The notes under the pieces were generated by a model. That model had not been told where the DNA came from. It worked only from the letters and a program-made list of their open reading frames with translations, and ran no database searches. This document shows, piece by piece, positions 35,523 through 44,957 of a DNA stretch of 64,000 bases (its first letter is position 1; each line of letters starts with the position of its first letter). Origin of the DNA: CBDFJH01 sp965198095 (GTDB lineage Bacteria; Latescibacterota; UBA2968; GCA-2709665); NCBI GenBank assembly GCA_965198095.1, contig OZ240239.1:1116001-1180000 (forward strand), written 5' to 3'. Position numbers and translations under genes: made by a program.

Positions 35523-36758
35523 ATGGTCATCAGGGACCCGATCCACGGCGATCTCTCCTTTACCGAGGCGGAACGCCGTGTGATGGACACGCCTCAGATG
35601 CAGCGCCTCCGGGGCATCCGCCAAACCGGCACGGCCTTCCTCGTCTACCCGGGATGCGTGCATACCCGGTTCGAGCACGCGCTGGGAACCGCGGCGACGG
35701 CCAAGCGGATCGTCGCCTCCATCCGGCGGAGCGGGTGGCACATCTCCGCCGACCAGGAAGCCGTCGTTGCGCTGGCGGCGCTCGTCCACGACGTGTCGCA
35801 CCTCCCGTTCGGCCACACCTTCGAAGACGAGCGGAGGCTCTTTCCCCGCCACGACACCGCCGAGCGCCTGACCGCTTTTCTTTCACAGGAAGCGCTCAAC
35901 CACGCCTTGGAAGCCTCCGGCTTCCGGGACGAACTGTGCGATCTCCTCACCAACGCGGCGTTCGACCCCCCCTGGATGCGGCAGATCGTGTCGAGCACGG
36001 TCGACGCCGATCTGTTGGACTACGTCAGGCGGGATGCCTATTTCGCCGGTTTGAGACACGACTACGACGATCGGATCTTCAGTCACTTCACGGTTGAAGC
36101 GGAAAACCTGGCGCTCGACACGCGGAAGCTCAGTACCCGCACCGAGCTGCTCCACCTCCTCCGCCTCCGCTATTTCCTGACCGAACGCGTTTACACCCAT
36201 CACGCCAAGCTGATCTCCGGAGCGATGATTGCGAAGGCGGTCGAACTGTGCGTGGAACAGGGCGCAACGGAGACGGCCTTTTATGAGCTGACCGATGACA
36301 GTCTCCTTCGCCGGTTGTCGGAAAATGAAGATCGGCGCATTCGCTCCCTTGCAGACGACGTCCTGCGGCGAACGCTTTTGAAGCGGGCGTACGTGCTCAC
36401 GGAAGCGGAGATCGGCCGTGGGAGTCGCGACGAGCTGATCGCAACCTACCATAGATCTGCGGGGGCCAGATCGCGGACGGAAAGGGAGATTGCAGACGCC
36501 GCGGCGCTCGAACCCCACGACGTCATCCTCTATTGTCCGGACATCTCCTTCATCAAGGAGGCGCGCGTCCTCGTCAGAACACGGCAGGGCCTCCGTCGTC
36601 TCAACGAACCGGCCGACAGTCCGCCCTTCGATGTCAAAGCCTTGGAAGATCAGTATGAGAGGCTCTGGAGGTTCTGCGTCTTCGCTCCGGAAGATCATCG
36701 AGATCGCGTGGGTGACATCTGTGCAAAGGTCTTCGGAAAGCGCGTTGCGCGCGCCTGA
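35523..36758 (+). CDS. HD-domain phosphohydrolase (dGTPase/SAMHD1-like, COG1078 type)
   Basis: The protein has 411 aa. ATG 35523 is preceded by GGAGG 9-10 nt upstream. The family start VIRDPIHGDL follows at once. HD-superfamily metal ligands are visible: His in HTRFEHALG, HD in LVHDVSHLPFGHTFED, and Asp in SSTVDADLLDYVRRD. Such proteins hydrolyse (d)NTPs, often with allosteric activation. The C-terminal ~150 residues are less conserved. It is divergent from the adenylate kinase gene across a 272-bp region without clear promoters; both handle nucleotides. Confidence 0.88.
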   Translation: MVIRDPIHGDLSFTEAERRVMDTPQMQRLRGIRQTGTAFLVYPGCVHTRFEHALGTAATAKRIVASIRRSGWHISADQEAVVALAALVHDVSHLPFGHTFEDERRLFPRHDTAERLTAFLSQEALNHALEASGFRDELCDLLTNAAFDPPWMRQIVSSTVDADLLDYVRRDAYFAGLRHDYDDRIFSHFTVEAENLALDTRKLSTRTELLHLLRLRYFLTERVYTHHAKLISGAMIAKAVELCVEQGATETAFYELTDDSLLRRLSENEDRRIRSLADDVLRRTLLKRAYVLTEAEIGRGSRDELIATYHRSAGARSRTEREIADAAALEPHDVILYCPDISFIKEARVLVRTRQGLRRLNEPADSPPFDVKALEDQYERLWRFCVFAPEDHRDRVGDICAKVFGKRVARA

Positions 36759-37048
36759 TCCTCGAGGCTCACGACGCCGCGGATGTCAGCCGTCCCGCCA
36801 CTTGCCGTAGACAGATTGACCGGGCTTGCCGGCGTTTCGAAGCACCTTGTCGAGGCGATGGAGAAGGAAGGGAAATTTGCACGGATGCGGCGTCTCGAGC
36901 TGGATCGTGACCTCGACAGGATAGAGTCGACAAGTCCGCGTTCCTCGAGGACAGAGGACGACCTGCCTTGAAGTCGGCCGCCGGTTATTGAACTCAGGAT
37001 TTGAACTGCCTTCTGGAAAACGGGTTGAGACCGGGAAAGGAAGGCATC

Positions 37049-38248
37049 GTGCGACCCTTCGCTATTCTGATTCTGCTGGCGTTGGCGGGTCAGGTATCTG
37101 CCGACCCGAATGCCAAGATAGGCGGGAGCACGACAGCGGTGGTCTCCTCGACCCGCTTTCCGGGGGACTTCGATTGGGACTTCGATGTTGACTTTGCCGA
37201 TTTTCTGGCCTTTGTCTCGGTCTTTGGCAAGACGTCTGCAGACGCCGGTTACAATTCCCGTATGGATATGGACGGAAGCGGCGCCATTGATTTTGCCGAT
37301 TTTCTGGCTTTTGCCGGCGTGTTTGGTCGCACGTACACACGGCCGCCGTGGGCGGAGGACCGCGATGCGTTGGTGGCGCTGTACCATGCGACCGGCGGGG
37401 ATGGCTGGACGGACAGGACAAATTGGCTGACCGGCGCCGATCTTTCGACCTGGCATGGCGTCACGGTTTCAGACGGTCGGGTCGCACAATTGGGGCTTTA
37501 CCGGAATAATCTGAGCGGGTCGATCCCCCCGGCATTGGGCGATCTGTCCAACCTTGAGGGGCTGCTTCTTTACAGCAACGCATTGAGTGGTCCGATCCCC
37601 TCCGAACTGGGCAACCTGTCCAGCCTCCGGCGACTGTGGCTTCACGGCAACGCGTTGAGCGGTCCGATTCCCTCCGAACTGGGCAGCCTGCCCAACCTTA
37701 CGGACCTGTGGCTTCATCGCAACGCGTTGAGTGGTCCGATCCCCTCCGAACTGGGCGACCTGCCCAACCTCGAGAGTCTGGCGCTTTCCGGCAACGCGTT
37801 GGGTGGTTCGATTCCCTCCGAACTGGGCAGCCTGTCCAACCTTACGGAGCTGTTTCTTTCCAACACCGCGTTGAGGGGTCGGATTCCCTCCGAGCTGGGC
37901 GATCTGTCCAACCTTACGCGTCTGTTTCTTGGCGGCAATGCGTTGGTTGGCGCGATCCCTGCGGCCTTGGGCGCTCTGTCCAACCTTACGGAACTGGGGC
38001 TTCACCGCAACGCGTTGAGCGGTTCGATCCCCTCCGAATTGGGCAACCTGTCCAACCTTGTGCAGTTGCTTCTTCACGACAATACGACCTTGACGGGCCC
38101 ACTTCCACACAGCCTGACGGGGCTGACCAATCTGCAGTACTTTCATTTTTACAACACGGGGCTTTGTGCGCCGCTCTATAATGCGTTTCAGACGTGGTTT
38201 CAGGGCATTGGAGTCACCAATGGCGCAACTTGCTCTTCCTCCGGCTGA
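37049..38248 (+). CDS. Secreted dockerin-like LRR protein 1
   Basis: The protein has 399 aa. GTG 37049 with GGAAGG just upstream; the same leader and start (GTGCGACCCTTCGC) is used by the two paralogues. Signal peptide MRPFAILILLALAG... cleaved near VSA-D. An EF-hand pair follows (~38-90: DWDFDVDFADF and DMDGSGAIDFADF), then a plant-type LRR N-cap (DRDALVALYHATGGDGW... NWL ... WHGV). Nine 24-residue leucine-rich repeats come next (LxLxxNALSGPIPSELGNLSNL), then a C-terminal cap with Cys residues. Extracellular ligand binding is expected; the dockerin-like pair may attach it to a cohesin-like partner (inference). Confidence 0.88.
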   Translation: MRPFAILILLALAGQVSADPNAKIGGSTTAVVSSTRFPGDFDWDFDVDFADFLAFVSVFGKTSADAGYNSRMDMDGSGAIDFADFLAFAGVFGRTYTRPPWAEDRDALVALYHATGGDGWTDRTNWLTGADLSTWHGVTVSDGRVAQLGLYRNNLSGSIPPALGDLSNLEGLLLYSNALSGPIPSELGNLSSLRRLWLHGNALSGPIPSELGSLPNLTDLWLHRNALSGPIPSELGDLPNLESLALSGNALGGSIPSELGSLSNLTELFLSNTALRGRIPSELGDLSNLTRLFLGGNALVGAIPAALGALSNLTELGLHRNALSGSIPSELGNLSNLVQLLLHDNTTLTGPLPHSLTGLTNLQYFHFYNTGLCAPLYNAFQTWFQGIGVTNGATCSSSG

Positions 38249-38380
38249 CCGACGCCGATCTTTCGACCCGCACAGCATCACGGTTTCTGGCGATCGGGTC
38301 ACGCGCCTACGGCTTCGCCGCAATGCGTTGAGTGGTTCGATCCCTCTGAGGTATTTAATCGCAAGCGTTGCACTTGGTCA
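38249..38380 (+). pseudogene. LRR-gene remnant
   Basis: Right after the LRR1 stop come the codons of the N-cap and first repeat of a paralogue (GACGCCGATCTTTCGACC..., then CGCAATGCGTTGAGTGGTTC), without a start and ending at TGAGGTATTTAATCGC. It is the scar of a deleted second cassette. In LRR2 the equivalent cassette is still in frame. Confidence 0.7.
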
Positions 38381-38441
38381 TTGAATTCAGGGTTTGGATT
38401 ACTTTCTGGAAAACGGGTTGAAGCCAGGAAAGGAAGGCATC

Positions 38442-40400
38442 GTGCGACCCTTCGCTATTTTTATTCTGCTGGCGTTTGTGGGTCAGGCATCTGCCGGCCC
38501 GAATGCCAAGACGGGTGGGAGCGCGTCGACAGCGGTGATCTCCTCGACCCGCTTTCCGGGGGACTTCGATTGGGACTTCGATGTTGACTTTGCCGATTTT
38601 CTGGCCTTTGTCTCCGTCTTTGGCAAGACGTCCGCAGACGCCGATTACAATCCCCGTATGGATATGGACGGAAGTGGTGCCATTAATTTCGCTGATTTTG
38701 TGACGTTTGCCGGCGTTTTTGGTCGCACATACACACGGCCTCCATGGGCGGCGGACCGCGATGCGTTGATCGCGCTCTACCATGCGACCGACGGGGATAG
38801 CTGGACGGACAGGACAAACTGGCTGACCAACGCCGATCTTTCGACCTGGCACGGCGTCATGGTTTCCAACGGCCGGGTCACGCGCTTAGGGCTTGGTGGG
38901 AATAATCTGAGTGGGTCGATCCCGTCCGAACTGGGCGACCTGTCCAACCTCGAGATCCTGTGGCTTTCCGGCAACGCGTTGATTGGGTCGATCCCTCCGG
39001 CATTGGGCCACCTGTCCAACCTTAATAGTCTGCTTCTTTCCGGCAACGCGTTGATTGGGTCGATCCCTCCGGCATTGGGCAGCCTGTCCAACCTTAATAG
39101 TCTGCTTCTTGACAGCAATGCGTTGAGTGGGTCGATCCCTCCGGCCTTGGGCGACCTGTCCAACCTCGAGATCCTGTGGCTTTCCGGCAACGCGTTGAGT
39201 AGGTCGATCCCGTCCGAATTGGGCAACCTGTCCAACCTTGTGGACCTGCGTCTTGACGATAATGTGCGTTTGACGGGCACACTTCCACAGAGCCTGACGC
39301 GTCTGACAAATCTGAAGCACTTTCATTTTCATAACACGGGGCTTTGTGCGCCGTTCGATCGTGCGTTTCACCCGTGGCTTCGGGGCATTGAGGACGCCAG
39401 GGGCTCAACTTGCCCTGGTGGAGGCACATTGTCCACCGACCGCGATGCGTTGGTGGCTCTGTACAACGCGACCGACGGGGATAGCTGGACGCACAAGGCA
39501 AATTGGCTGACCGACGCCGATCTTTCGACCTGGCACGGCGTCACGGTTTCAGACGGTCGGGTCACGCGCTTATGGCTTTCCGTCAACGCGTTGAGTGGGT
39601 CGATCCCTCCGGCATTGGGCGACCTGTCCAGCCTCCAAGAACTGTTTCTTAACACCAATGAGTTGAGTGGTCCGATCCCATCCGAATTGGGCAACCTGTC
39701 CAACCTTACGGATCTGGGGCTTTACGGCAATGAGTTGAGTGGTCCGATCCCGTCCGAATTGGGCAACCTGCCCAACCTTACGGATCTGTGGCTTGGCGGC
39801 AATGCGTTGAGTGAGTCGATCCCTCCGGCATTGGGCAACCTGTCCAGCCTCCAGGATCTGCGGCTTGACAACAATGCGTTGAGTGGTCCGATCCCTCCGG
39901 CATTGGGCAACCTGTCCAGCCTCCAGGAACTGTGGCTTTCCGTCAATGCGTTGAGTGGGTCGATCCCGTCCGAATTGGGCAACCTGTCCAACCTTAGGGT
40001 TCTGTTTCTTAGCCACAATGCGTTGAGTGGGTCGATCCCGTCCGAATTGGGCAACCTGCCCAACCTTAGGGTTCTGTTTCTTAGCCACAATGCGTTGAGT
40101 GGGTCGATCCCGTCCGAATTGGGCAACCTGTCCAACCTTATAGAGCTGTTTCTTAGCCACAATGCGTTGAGTGGGTCGATCCCTCCGGCATTGGGCAACC
40201 TGTCCAACCTTCATGGTCTGCTTCTTAACGATAATACGTCCTTGACAGGCACACTTCCACAGAGCCTGACGCGTCTGACAAATCTGAAGTACTTTCATTT
40301 TCACAACACCGGGCTTTGTGCGTCGCTCGATGGTGCGTTTCAGACGTGGTTTCAGAGCATTGAAGACACCCATGGCTCAACTTGCTCTTCCTCCGGTTGA
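38442..40400 (+). CDS. Secreted dockerin-like LRR protein 2 (two LRR cassettes)
   Basis: The protein has 652 aa; GTG 38442 in the conserved GGAAGG leader. Signal peptide to ~SA-G, EF-hand pair (~40-95), then N-cap plus six 24-residue repeats and a Cys-containing C-cap. A second N-cap (TLSTDRDALVALYNATDGDSW) and ten further repeats with another C-cap follow. The doubled cassette suggests unequal recombination between paralogues. Repeats are almost identical to each other at DNA level, alternating PSELG and PPALG types. It is followed by a family-A tail fragment. Confidence 0.88.
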   Translation: MRPFAIFILLAFVGQASAGPNAKTGGSASTAVISSTRFPGDFDWDFDVDFADFLAFVSVFGKTSADADYNPRMDMDGSGAINFADFVTFAGVFGRTYTRPPWAADRDALIALYHATDGDSWTDRTNWLTNADLSTWHGVMVSNGRVTRLGLGGNNLSGSIPSELGDLSNLEILWLSGNALIGSIPPALGHLSNLNSLLLSGNALIGSIPPALGSLSNLNSLLLDSNALSGSIPPALGDLSNLEILWLSGNALSRSIPSELGNLSNLVDLRLDDNVRLTGTLPQSLTRLTNLKHFHFHNTGLCAPFDRAFHPWLRGIEDARGSTCPGGGTLSTDRDALVALYNATDGDSWTHKANWLTDADLSTWHGVTVSDGRVTRLWLSVNALSGSIPPALGDLSSLQELFLNTNELSGPIPSELGNLSNLTDLGLYGNELSGPIPSELGNLPNLTDLWLGGNALSESIPPALGNLSSLQDLRLDNNALSGPIPPALGNLSSLQELWLSVNALSGSIPSELGNLSNLRVLFLSHNALSGSIPSELGNLPNLRVLFLSHNALSGSIPSELGNLSNLIELFLSHNALSGSIPPALGNLSNLHGLLLNDNTSLTGTLPQSLTRLTNLKYFHFHNTGLCASLDGAFQTWFQSIEDTHGSTCSSSG

Positions 40401-40419
40401 CCGACGCCGTCGCCCATAA

Positions 40420-40560
40420 GCCGGATCCTATGGGCTGTATGGGCGGTGCCGTCATCGGAGGGATGTTCGGTCACGATGTCTGGCAGACAGTCGATCATCT
40501 GTCGCCATCCACCGTTGAGGGAAGACACCGTCTGTCGTACCGACTGTCGTTCCGATTTTG
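40420..40560 (+). pseudogene. Family-A type-2 tail fragment
   Basis: It reads MGGAVIGGMFGHDVWQTVD then SPSTVEGRHRLSYRLSFRF before a TGA, matching the last ~45 residues of the 41981, 45037 and 46363 proteins. No start or upstream part exists; it is joined directly to the LRR2 end. It marks a deletion between an LRR gene and a family-A gene. Confidence 0.8.
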
Positions 40561-40649
40561 AGGGCGCCGGAGCCGCCTTGTTTGCCACACCCTGATCCGC
40601 TCCATCTCCCCGTTTCTGGATCTCCCGGTGACCTCTCTTTCATCTTTTG

Positions 40650-40738
40650 TATTATTTGGTATCTTTGCCTGCGCGCAGGCCGTCGTCATATCGAGCCAAG
40701 GCCGGGTGAACACTGCGAGGATCTGCGAGGAGGAACTC
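40650..40738 (+). promoter_or_regulatory. Conserved 5' leader of family-A genes (copy 1)
   Basis: A ~90-bp block starting around TTATTTGGTATCTTT and running through the palindrome CCTGCGCGCAGG (40668-40679), TATCGAGCCAAGGCCGGGTG and the strong ribosome site GCGAGGAGGAACTC. Related blocks precede the genes at 41981, 45037 and 46363. Confidence 0.6.
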
Positions 40739-41548
40739 ATGGCACGCACGGCTGTCATCGTTCTGATTCTGGGGGTATGTCTGCCGGAGGTGCTCCTGGC
40801 AGGGGTGGTCCTGAAAGCCGGTGAGATCGACAGCGGCAAGGTTCACGTGGGCGCCTTCGCCGAGGTTGTCTACGGGAAGGGGGTGCGGGATCCGGTGTCG
40901 GGGGAGCGGGAGAAGCTGGAAACGGCAAGCGGATATATCAAGGCCGTGGACGCGGAGGGCTTGACACTTGCCCTCAGACAAGGTCTTGGGAAGAAGCGGA
41001 TTGCATTCGCGCGTATTCAAACGCTGCTTCTCGCAGCGTCCAGCCGTGACATGGCTAAGCTAAAAAAGGCGACAGGTGTGGAGTTGTCTTTTGCAAGAAT
41101 AGACGACAGGAACTGGCGGATTCATCGCAAGTTGGGCGCCGGCGCGCTCGTCGGCGCGGGGGCCGGTCTCGCAGGCGCGGGGTTCGTGCTCCTTTGGGAC
41201 AAAGCCAACCCCCAAGAGGGAGACTTGGTTGGATTTGCCGTCGCCGCGAGTGCAGCTATATTCGGGGGGATTGGCTATGTAATCGGCGTGCCCATCGGCG
41301 TGAGCAGGGTGGATCCACACGATCGATTCATAGCTTCACTGGCGGGCAGCCTGATCGGGGGCGGAGTCGGCTATCACATAACCAGACAGGAATACAAGCT
41401 CTGGCCCTCTTGTCTTATCTTCCCGCTCGTCGGCGCTACGGCTATGTCCGAAGTTTTGCGAAATCCTCCCGAGGCTCGCCGTGTCTCCGTTGGCTTGGCT
41501 CCGGGTCCCGACGGGAGCGTCTCCGCGCTCGCCACGCTACGATTCTGA
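40739..41548 (+). CDS. Family-A protein, type-1 tail, one module
   Basis: The protein has 269 aa; ATG 40739 with GAGGAGG. Signal peptide MARTAVIVLILG..., one Sm/SH3-like module (~25-110: KVHVGAFAEVVYGKG, IKAVDAEGLTL, IAFARIQTLLLA), then Gly/Ala-rich hydrophobic segments (LGAGALVGAGAGLAGAG; AVAASAAIFGGIGYVIGV). The shared RVDPHDRFIASLAGSLIGGG follows, and the protein ends VSALATLRF. From the module on it is nearly identical, also in DNA, to 47251, except for seven extra residues (GAGLAGA-type) in the glycine stretch. It is probably anchored in or lining the envelope; the function is unknown. Confidence 0.75.
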   Translation: MARTAVIVLILGVCLPEVLLAGVVLKAGEIDSGKVHVGAFAEVVYGKGVRDPVSGEREKLETASGYIKAVDAEGLTLALRQGLGKKRIAFARIQTLLLAASSRDMAKLKKATGVELSFARIDDRNWRIHRKLGAGALVGAGAGLAGAGFVLLWDKANPQEGDLVGFAVAASAAIFGGIGYVIGVPIGVSRVDPHDRFIASLAGSLIGGGVGYHITRQEYKLWPSCLIFPLVGATAMSEVLRNPPEARRVSVGLAPGPDGSVSALATLRF

Positions 41549-41980
41549 GCCGGCGGACCGATGTCTTATGTGTCGGCTGCGCCGATGCTTCGGTTGGCTC
41601 CCTTTATATTATTGGTCACACCTGTCCAAAATCGGTTTCTGTCTTGGACAGCATCTGGTTCGCTTCCGCGAAACAGCGCCTCGCCCAAGGTTGCCTGAGT
41701 TTCACAAACTGCCTGTTTCACGGGCTCAATGGGACCGGACCAGCACAATTATGGCCGCTGGAAGAGTCACTTTGTTCTTGGACAGCATCGGCCTAAAGAA
41801 GGTGACCTGGATTGGCGCTACGGAACGACTTTCAATAAAACCAGGTACTTACGCGTCCAAAATCGTCTTTTCCAAATTATCTTGGACAGCAGTGATTATT
41901 GGTATCTTTCCTGCGGACAGGCCGTCATCGTATCGAGCCAAGGCGGGATGAACACCGCGAGGATCTGCGAGGAGGAACTC
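41549..41980. repeat. Intergenic region with TTGGACAG hairpins and family-A leader (copy 2)
   Basis: No gene. CTGTCCAA...TTGGACAG forms an 8-bp inverted repeat near 41622-41652, and GTCCAA/TTGGAC recurs near 41860-41890. CTTGGACAGCA occurs three times. The last ~85 bp (from ~41895) is the conserved family-A leader with a degenerate palindrome CCTGCGGACAGG (41910-41921). Confidence 0.55.
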
Positions 41981-42787
41981 ATGGCACGCATGGCTGTCAT
42001 CGTTCTGATTCTGGGGGTATGTCTGCCGGAGGCACTCCCGGCAGGGGTGGTCCTGAAAGCGGGTGAGATCGACAGCGGCAAGGTTCGCGTGGGCGTCTTT
42101 GCCGAGGTCGTCTACGGGAAGGGGGCGCGGGACCCGGTCTCGGGGCAGTGGGAGAAACTGGTCACGGCAAGAGGGTATATCAAGGCCGTGGACGCGGAGG
42201 GCTTGACCCTTGGAGGAAGATTTCGGAAGAAGCGGATTGAATTTTTGCGTATTCAAAAGCTGCTTCTTGCAAAGTCCAGCCGTGAGATGGCCAGGCTCAG
42301 AAGGGCGATAGATATGGAGTTGCCTTTTGCGAGCACGGACGCCGAGAGCTGGTGGTCGGAAGGTCAGAGCATTCGCATCCATCCCCGAGGTATGGAGAAA
42401 GGGATCGTCGCCCGGGTTCACCGGGCGACAAGGGACACCCTGTTCTTCTATAAGAAGCGTATGAGTATCCTGAGACGAGAGAAACGACCCGAGGCCATCG
42501 CGCTCACGGATATTTCCAGGCTCGAAGTCTACAAATACCGCGAGTCCTACGCCAAGGAGGGCGCCATCGTCGGTGCTGCAGCAGGGATCGCAGCGGTACT
42601 GGTCGGCCACCAAGAGGCCGTAGTGCCTCACCCGATCCTATTTCTCATGCCACCGATTATGGGTCTTATGGGCGGTGCCCTCGCCGGCTCGATGCTCGGT
42701 CACGATGTCTGGCAGGTCGTCGATCTGTCGCCATCCACCGTTGAGCGAAGACGCCGGCTGTCGTACCGACTGTCGTTCCGATTTTGA
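41981..42787 (+). CDS. Family-A protein, type-2 tail
   Basis: The protein has 268 aa; ATG 41981 with GCGAGGAGGAACTC. Signal peptide MARMAVIVLILG..., first module (~25-105) ending IEFLRIQKLLLAKSS, then a second, different small barrel (~125-185: QSIRIHPRGMEKGIVARVHR, strand DTLFFYKKR, then AIALTDISRLEVYKY). The combination 'barrel ending in ISRLEVYxY followed by a glycine-zipper' (EGAIVGAAAGIAAVL, MGGALAGSMLG) is a known arrangement in uncharacterised envelope proteins of several phyla. It ends RRLSYRLSFRF. It is probably membrane-associated. Confidence 0.75.
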   Translation: MARMAVIVLILGVCLPEALPAGVVLKAGEIDSGKVRVGVFAEVVYGKGARDPVSGQWEKLVTARGYIKAVDAEGLTLGGRFRKKRIEFLRIQKLLLAKSSREMARLRRAIDMELPFASTDAESWWSEGQSIRIHPRGMEKGIVARVHRATRDTLFFYKKRMSILRREKRPEAIALTDISRLEVYKYRESYAKEGAIVGAAAGIAAVLVGHQEAVVPHPILFLMPPIMGLMGGALAGSMLGHDVWQVVDLSPSTVERRRRLSYRLSFRF

Positions 42788-42886
42788 GTGCGTCAGCGCC
42801 AATGGTATCTGCGCGCCTACGTTCCCGGCATCTGCCGGCCTCCCGCACCTCTGATCGGAACGTTGAGACCAGGAAAGGAAGGCATC

Positions 42887-44455
42887 GTGCGACCCTTCGC
42901 TATCTTTATACTGCTGGTGTTTGTGGGTCAGGCAACTGCCGACCCGAATGCCAAGATGGGTGGGAGCGCGTCGACGGCGGTGATCTCCTCGACCCCCTTT
43001 CCGGGGGATTTCGATTGGGACTTCGATGTTGACTTTGCCGATTTTCTGGCCTTTGTCTCGGTCTATGGCAAGACGTCCGCAGACGCCGACTACGATCCCC
43101 GCATGGATCTGGACGGAAGCGGCGCCATTGACTTTGCCGATTTTGTGACGTTTGCCGGCGTGTTTGGTCGCACGTACGCACGGCCGCCGTGGGCGGCCGA
43201 CCGTGATGCGTTGATCGCGCTCTACCATGCGACCGACGGGGATAGCTGGACGCACAACACAAACTGGCTGACCGACACCGATCTTTGGATCTGGGAGGGC
43301 GTCACGGTTTCGGTTTCCGATGGTCGGGTCACGCGCCTACGGCTTACTGAGAATAATCTGAGTGGTTCGATTCCTGCGGCCTTGGGCAACCTGTCCAACC
43401 TTACGGGTCTGTTTCTTTACGGCAACGCGTTGAGTGGTCCGATCCCGTCCGAACTGGGCAACCTGTCCAACCTTGGGCGCCTGCTTCTTGGCAACAATGC
43501 GTTGAGTGGGTCGATCCCTCCGGCATTGGGCAACCTGTCCAACCTCGAGATCCTGTTTCTTGGCGGCAATGAGTTGGCTGGTCCGATTCCGTCCGAACTG
43601 GGCAATCTGTACAACCTTAGGAGTCTGTATCTTTCCGTCAATGCGTTGAGTGGTCCGATTCCGTCCGAACTGGGCAACCTGTACAACCTTACGGGTCTGC
43701 TTCTTGACCACAATGCGTTGAGTGGTCCGATCCCTCCGGCATTGGGCGACCTGTCCAACCTTACGAGTCTGTTTCTTTACAACAACGCGTTGAGTGGTCC
43801 GATCCCTCCGGCATTGGGCGACCTGTCCAACCTTAAGAGTCTGATTCTTTCCAGCAATGCGTTGAGTGGTCCGATCCCTCCGGCATTGGGCGACCTGTCC
43901 AACCTTACGGGTCTGGGGCTTTACGGCAATGAGTTGGTTGGTCCGATCCCCTCCGAACTGGGCGACCTGTCCAACCTTAGGAGTCTGTCTCTTGGCTTCA
44001 ATGAGTTGAGTGGTCGGATCCCGTCGGAATTGGGCAACCTGTCCAGCCTCCAGGAACTGTCGCTTGACAGCAATGCGTTGAGTGGTCCGATCCCTCCGAC
44101 ATTGGGCGACCTGTCCAACCTTACGGACCTGTCGCTTTCCCGCAACGCGTTGAGTGGTCCGATTCCGTCGGAATTGGGCGACCTGTCCAGCCTTGCGTAC
44201 CTGCATCTTTCCGTCAACGCGTTGAGTGGTTCGATTCCGTCGGAATTGGGCAACCTGTCCAACCTGACGTACCTGCGTCTTAACGATAATACGTCCTTGA
44301 CGGGCACACTTCCACAGAGCCTGACGCGTCTGACAAGTCTGAGGTACCTTCATTTCCATAACACGGGGCTTTGTGCGCCGCTTGATGGTGCGTTTCAGAC
44401 ATGGCTTCAGGGCATTGAAGACACCCATGGCTCAAATTGCTCGTCCTCTGGCTGA
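42887..44455 (+). CDS. Secreted dockerin-like LRR protein 3
   Basis: The protein has 522 aa; GTG 42887 in the conserved leader. Signal peptide MRPFAIFILLVFVG..., EF-hand pair (DWDFDVDFADF, DLDGSGAIDFADF), N-cap (DRDALIALYHATDGDSW ... NWL ... WEGVTV), fourteen 24-residue leucine-rich repeats in one cassette and a Cys C-cap. The 72-bp repeat units are strongly alike, so repeat number can change by slippage or recombination. It has no anchor or transmembrane segment after the signal peptide. Confidence 0.88.
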   Translation: MRPFAIFILLVFVGQATADPNAKMGGSASTAVISSTPFPGDFDWDFDVDFADFLAFVSVYGKTSADADYDPRMDLDGSGAIDFADFVTFAGVFGRTYARPPWAADRDALIALYHATDGDSWTHNTNWLTDTDLWIWEGVTVSVSDGRVTRLRLTENNLSGSIPAALGNLSNLTGLFLYGNALSGPIPSELGNLSNLGRLLLGNNALSGSIPPALGNLSNLEILFLGGNELAGPIPSELGNLYNLRSLYLSVNALSGPIPSELGNLYNLTGLLLDHNALSGPIPPALGDLSNLTSLFLYNNALSGPIPPALGDLSNLKSLILSSNALSGPIPPALGDLSNLTGLGLYGNELVGPIPSELGDLSNLRSLSLGFNELSGRIPSELGNLSSLQELSLDSNALSGPIPPTLGDLSNLTDLSLSRNALSGPIPSELGDLSSLAYLHLSVNALSGSIPSELGNLSNLTYLRLNDNTSLTGTLPQSLTRLTSLRYLHFHNTGLCAPLDGAFQTWLQGIEDTHGSNCSSSG

Positions 44456-44898
44456 CCGACGCCGATCTTTCGACCCGGCCCGGCGTCACGGTTTCCGGCG
44501 GTCGGGTCACGCGCCTGGAGGTTGATGGAAGGCACGTTTCAGCTTGCGGCCGGCGTCATCGACGCCGTCGTCCATAAGCCGGGTCCCGGCCTCATGTCTG
44601 TGATGACAATCCGTGATTGGCTGTGTCGTCGGCGGGGCCTCTGGCGTAAGCATGGTGGATCCACACGATCAATTCATAGCTTCACTGGCGGGCAGCCTGA
44701 TCGGGGGCGGAGTCGGCTTCATGGCGACCATACGGCAATACCACTCCTGGCCCTCTCCTTTTGATCTGCCCGCTCGTCGGGGCCGTTACGATGTCCGAGC
44801 TTACACGAGACGCCCCTATCGAGGCCCGCCGTGTCTCCGTTGGCTTGGCGCCCAGTCCCAAGGGGAGCGTCTCCGCTGTCGCCACGCTTCGATTCTGA
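44456..44898 (+). pseudogene. LRR remnant joined to a broken family-A type-1 tail
   Basis: The first ~65 bp repeat the LRR N-cap codons (GACGCCGATCTTTCGACC). From ~44610 a family-A type-1 C-terminus follows (SMVDPHDQFIASLAGSLIGG), but frameshifts after ~44755 break it; the final GTCGCCACGCTTCGATTCTG ending is still recognisable at 44878. No start codon remains. Confidence 0.75.
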
Positions 44899-44957
44899 GT
44901 CGGCGACCGGCGCCTTATGCGGCGGCTGCGCAGGTGCTTCGGTTGCCTCCCTTTTAT

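Noticed and set aside
36783..36971. 62-codon ORF between the HD hydrolase and LRR1
   Set aside because: No ribosome site and no similarity to a known family; possible but unsupported.
37600..40200. CRISPR-like periodic repeats
   Set aside because: Periodicity of 72 bp is in frame and codes leucine-rich repeats; there are no unique spacers or cas genes anywhere in the window.
41481..41951. 156-codon ORF between two family-A genes
   Set aside because: It begins inside the previous gene in another frame, runs through hairpin repeats and shows no recognisable protein pattern.
37469..44428. Long antisense ORFs (up to 363 codons) over the LRR genes
   Set aside because: A 72-bp repeat unit is a multiple of three, so if one antisense unit is open all are. 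They have no start context or family similarity.
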